This document shows, in pieces, positions 4,385 through 6,174 of a stretch of 6,174 nucleotides of DNA. Every line of letters begins with the position of its first letter. Within the stretch, counting starts at the first letter, position 1. Origin of the DNA: a bacterium (lineage in GTDB: Bacteria; Zixibacteria; MSB-5A5; GN15; FEB-12). The notes beneath the pieces were generated by a model that was not told the DNA's origin, ran no database searches, and saw nothing but the letters and a program-made list of their open reading frames with translations. The stretch covers positions 1-6,174 of the forward strand of contig DAOVOW010000128.1 in the NCBI GenBank assembly GCA_030629485.1. Reading direction: 5' to 3'. The translations under genes and the position numbers were made by a program.

Positions 4385-6174
4385 ATGACACAAAAAACAA
4401 GATGGGTTGTCGCGTCGTTGACGCTGATGGGGGTGCTACTGGGAGGAGTGGCCGGGTATTTTCAACCCGACCTGATGGTATCGCTTGGTTTTATCGGGGG
4501 GCTCTTCGTAAACGGCCTTCGGCTGTTGATTCTTCCGTTGATAATAGCCGCTGTGGTGGCTGGAGTGGCCTCTCTGGGACAATGGCGACGCGCCGGTGGA
4601 GCCTTAGGCGCCGGGCTGCTGTACTTTGTCGTAACCACACTGGTCGCAGCCGGTATTGCCCTGGTCCTGGTCAATCTGGTCGGCCCGGGATTAGGTATTG
4701 ACAAGAGCGCCGGTTTCATCCCCCAGGAGATCCTGGCATCCGGCCAGCCTACGGCTGATGATCTGGCCGGTCGGTTCCTGCCTTCAAGCCAGCTTGAGGC
4801 CATTCTGAGTGGGAACTACTTTGGGCTGATTCTTTTCTCGATGTTTTTCGGCCTGGGACTGGTTGCCCTGGGTTCGCGCCAGCGAGTGGTCGTGGAATTT
4901 TTCCGAGGTGTGCGTGATACCATGGTCAGGCTGGTTCAACTCCTGCTCTACGCGGCGCCGGTCGGTCTGTTCTTCGTGGTGGGTCGGGCGGTCGCTGAAG
5001 CGGATTCTTACGGCCAGGGCGCCCTGGCGAGTCTGGGCGCGTTTCTCCTGGTAATGTTCGGGGCCTTGTTGATTCACGGGGTGATAATTCTGCCGTTGAT
5101 TTTGAAGTTCTACTGTGGCCGATCACCCCTTGAGTTCTTTGGGAAGTTTCTTCCGGCTTTCGGCACCGCCCTCGGCACCGGATCATCGATGACCACCATG
5201 CCCGTTACCTGGGAATGTGTTGTAGACAAGAGCCGCGTCGACAGCCGGGCGGGAGCGCTCATGATCCCGCTGGGTTCGACGATCAACCTGGACGGCAGCG
5301 CTATCTACACGGTGGTGGTGGCGATGTTTGTCGCTCAAGCGTTCGGCATCGACGTATCGGTGCTTCAGATGTTGCTAATTCTCGGCGCGACCTTGCTGGC
5401 GTCGATCGGAACCGCCGGTCTGCCGGGGGCCTCGTTGTTGATGGCGGTGATGGTTTTTGACGTGGCCGGATTTCCTCAGTATGCCTACGCCGGACTGGGG
5501 TTGGTGATTGCCGCCGACTGGCTGGTGGAACGGGGACGGGCGGCGGTCAACGTCTGGAGTGATGCGGTCGGGGCCGCTTTCGTCGATCAAAGGATAAGAT
5601 CACAGGCTGCCGTCGGAACTCGCCCTTCGGGCAGACCTCAGCGCAGTGTGCGACGCGATGGCAGAACGATGCGCAAATCGGACGGTTCTCCCAGTCGTGA
5701 CCAACGCTCGACGGTGGGACGACCACACGATCGGGAACGAGACAGACGCCGGCCCGACGATCGCCGGCAGGGACGTGGTCGTGACCGAACCGATTATCAA
5801 AAGCGCGAACAACGACCCACCGTCCGCAACGGCCAAAGCCGTCCCGCCGGACGCCCGGCATCGGACACACAACCATCACCGTTTGCGATGCCGGCAAACA
5901 GCCGATCCGATTTCGATCCGGAAGCAACGGTCCCTGGCGTCGTTCGACCGACATCTCGCAAGAGCGCCCCGCCCTCACGTCCGGTGAGCAACCATAGGGA
6001 AGATCGGTCCACCAGTCCAACACAATCGGCGGGACGTAAGCCTACGCCACCGGCTCGCAGTCAACAACGGTCGACGCGTCATGTACCGAGGCCGACTCGC
6101 GACACGAGACACCAGCCCGAGCGGGAGAAAAACCAGACCCGGCCGGCTTCCTCAAAAGAGGCGCCGGCGTCCAC
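4385..6174 (+). CDS. Dicarboxylate/amino acid:cation symporter with Arg-rich tail (3' partial)
   Basis: At least 596 residues, open at the window edge. Residues 1-402 are a DAACS (Glt/DctA-type) transporter that would import an organic acid or amino acid with Na+ or H+. Landmarks: TM1 (7-26), TM2 with LRLLILPLIIAAVVAGV (45-61), HP1 re-entrant loop FGTALGTGSSMTTMP (259-273), TM7 motif NLDGS (301-305, NMDGT in relatives), HP2 ASIGTAGLPGAS (339-350), and TM8 DWLVERGRAAVNV (378-390). Arg385 and Asn389 occupy the family substrate/cation positions. The position of the amino-group-binding Asp of aspartate carriers is Glu382, and the next key Thr is Ala386, so the substrate is unclear. Residues 403-596 are low-complexity with 42 Arg but only 6 Lys, probably a cytosolic disordered tail; the family normally ends near 400-450. 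The start is bounded by an in-frame TGA at 4376. GAGG at 4379-4382 is unusually close to the ATG, so translation may be weak. Codons are GC-rich. Confidence 0.9.
   Translation, partial: MTQKTRWVVASLTLMGVLLGGVAGYFQPDLMVSLGFIGGLFVNGLRLLILPLIIAAVVAGVASLGQWRRAGGALGAGLLYFVVTTLVAAGIALVLVNLVGPGLGIDKSAGFIPQEILASGQPTADDLAGRFLPSSQLEAILSGNYFGLILFSMFFGLGLVALGSRQRVVVEFFRGVRDTMVRLVQLLLYAAPVGLFFVVGRAVAEADSYGQGALASLGAFLLVMFGALLIHGVIILPLILKFYCGRSPLEFFGKFLPAFGTALGTGSSMTTMPVTWECVVDKSRVDSRAGALMIPLGSTINLDGSAIYTVVVAMFVAQAFGIDVSVLQMLLILGATLLASIGTAGLPGASLLMAVMVFDVAGFPQYAYAGLGLVIAADWLVERGRAAVNVWSDAVGAAFVDQRIRSQAAVGTRPSGRPQRSVRRDGRTMRKSDGSPSRDQRSTVGRPHDRERDRRRPDDRRQGRGRDRTDYQKREQRPTVRNGQSRPAGRPASDTQPSPFAMPANSRSDFDPEATVPGVVRPTSRKSAPPSRPVSNHREDRSTSPTQSAGRKPTPPARSQQRSTRHVPRPTRDTRHQPEREKNQTRPASSKEAPAS

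Noticed and set aside
4363..4701. Plus-strand open frame overlapping the symporter start
   Set aside because: Different frame from the clearly conserved transporter; product is Arg/Gly/Ser-rich without motifs.
5547..6023. Minus-strand open frame of 158 codons opposite the transporter tail
   Set aside because: Its composition (Trp, Cys and Arg rich, no hydrophobic core) is that of a shadow of the arginine-rich plus-strand frame.

Overview
The window looks like a piece of a diderm, motile bacterium. It has the 3' end of an outer-membrane porin ending in the usual C-terminal Phe, a Sec-exported periplasmic protein, and a chemoreceptor. Composition is mixed: the rhodanese gene and the first half of the chemoreceptor gene are visibly AT-rich, while the transporter gene is GC-rich. 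I cannot name the organism; the gene styles would fit a deltaproteobacterium-like or candidate-phylum (e.g. Zixibacteria-like) genome, but that is only an impression.

Left part (1-1023) is a graveyard. On the minus strand (281 to 1) a signal peptide is joined out of frame to a charged, helical segment resembling secreted amidohydrolases. On the plus strand (505-1023) a short C-terminal piece of a chemoreceptor runs in frame into the last ~115 residues of a porin. None of these is a complete gene.

Middle part (1024-3970) has two intact genes. The first is an exported tandem rhodanese of 294 aa with both catalytic cysteines. The second is a 560-aa methyl-accepting chemotaxis protein with a periplasmic Cache-type sensor, HAMP and signalling domains. 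Both have strong AAGGAG ribosome sites. Their leaders share the word CACCGGCTGA at exactly the same distance (92 nt) from the start codon, plus an 11-bp palindromic word, suggesting a common control element or a common origin. The chemoreceptor ends at a good intrinsic terminator (4009-4044).

Right part (4045-6174) starts with a ~340-bp gap containing several inverted repeats and a third CACCGGCTGA copy. A likely promoter follows, with a bulged inverted repeat around it. Last is a dicarboxylate/amino acid:cation symporter (DAACS family). Its ~400-residue membrane part is followed by at least 194 residues of arginine-rich, disordered sequence still open at the window edge.

A plausible but unproven reading is a sense-and-import neighbourhood: the Cache receptor may sense a small organic ligand and the symporter may take up an organic acid or amino acid. 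The genes are not one operon, because a terminator and a new promoter separate receptor and transporter. The most unusual items are the arginine-rich transporter tail, the abrupt codon-usage switch inside the chemoreceptor, and the shared leader elements.
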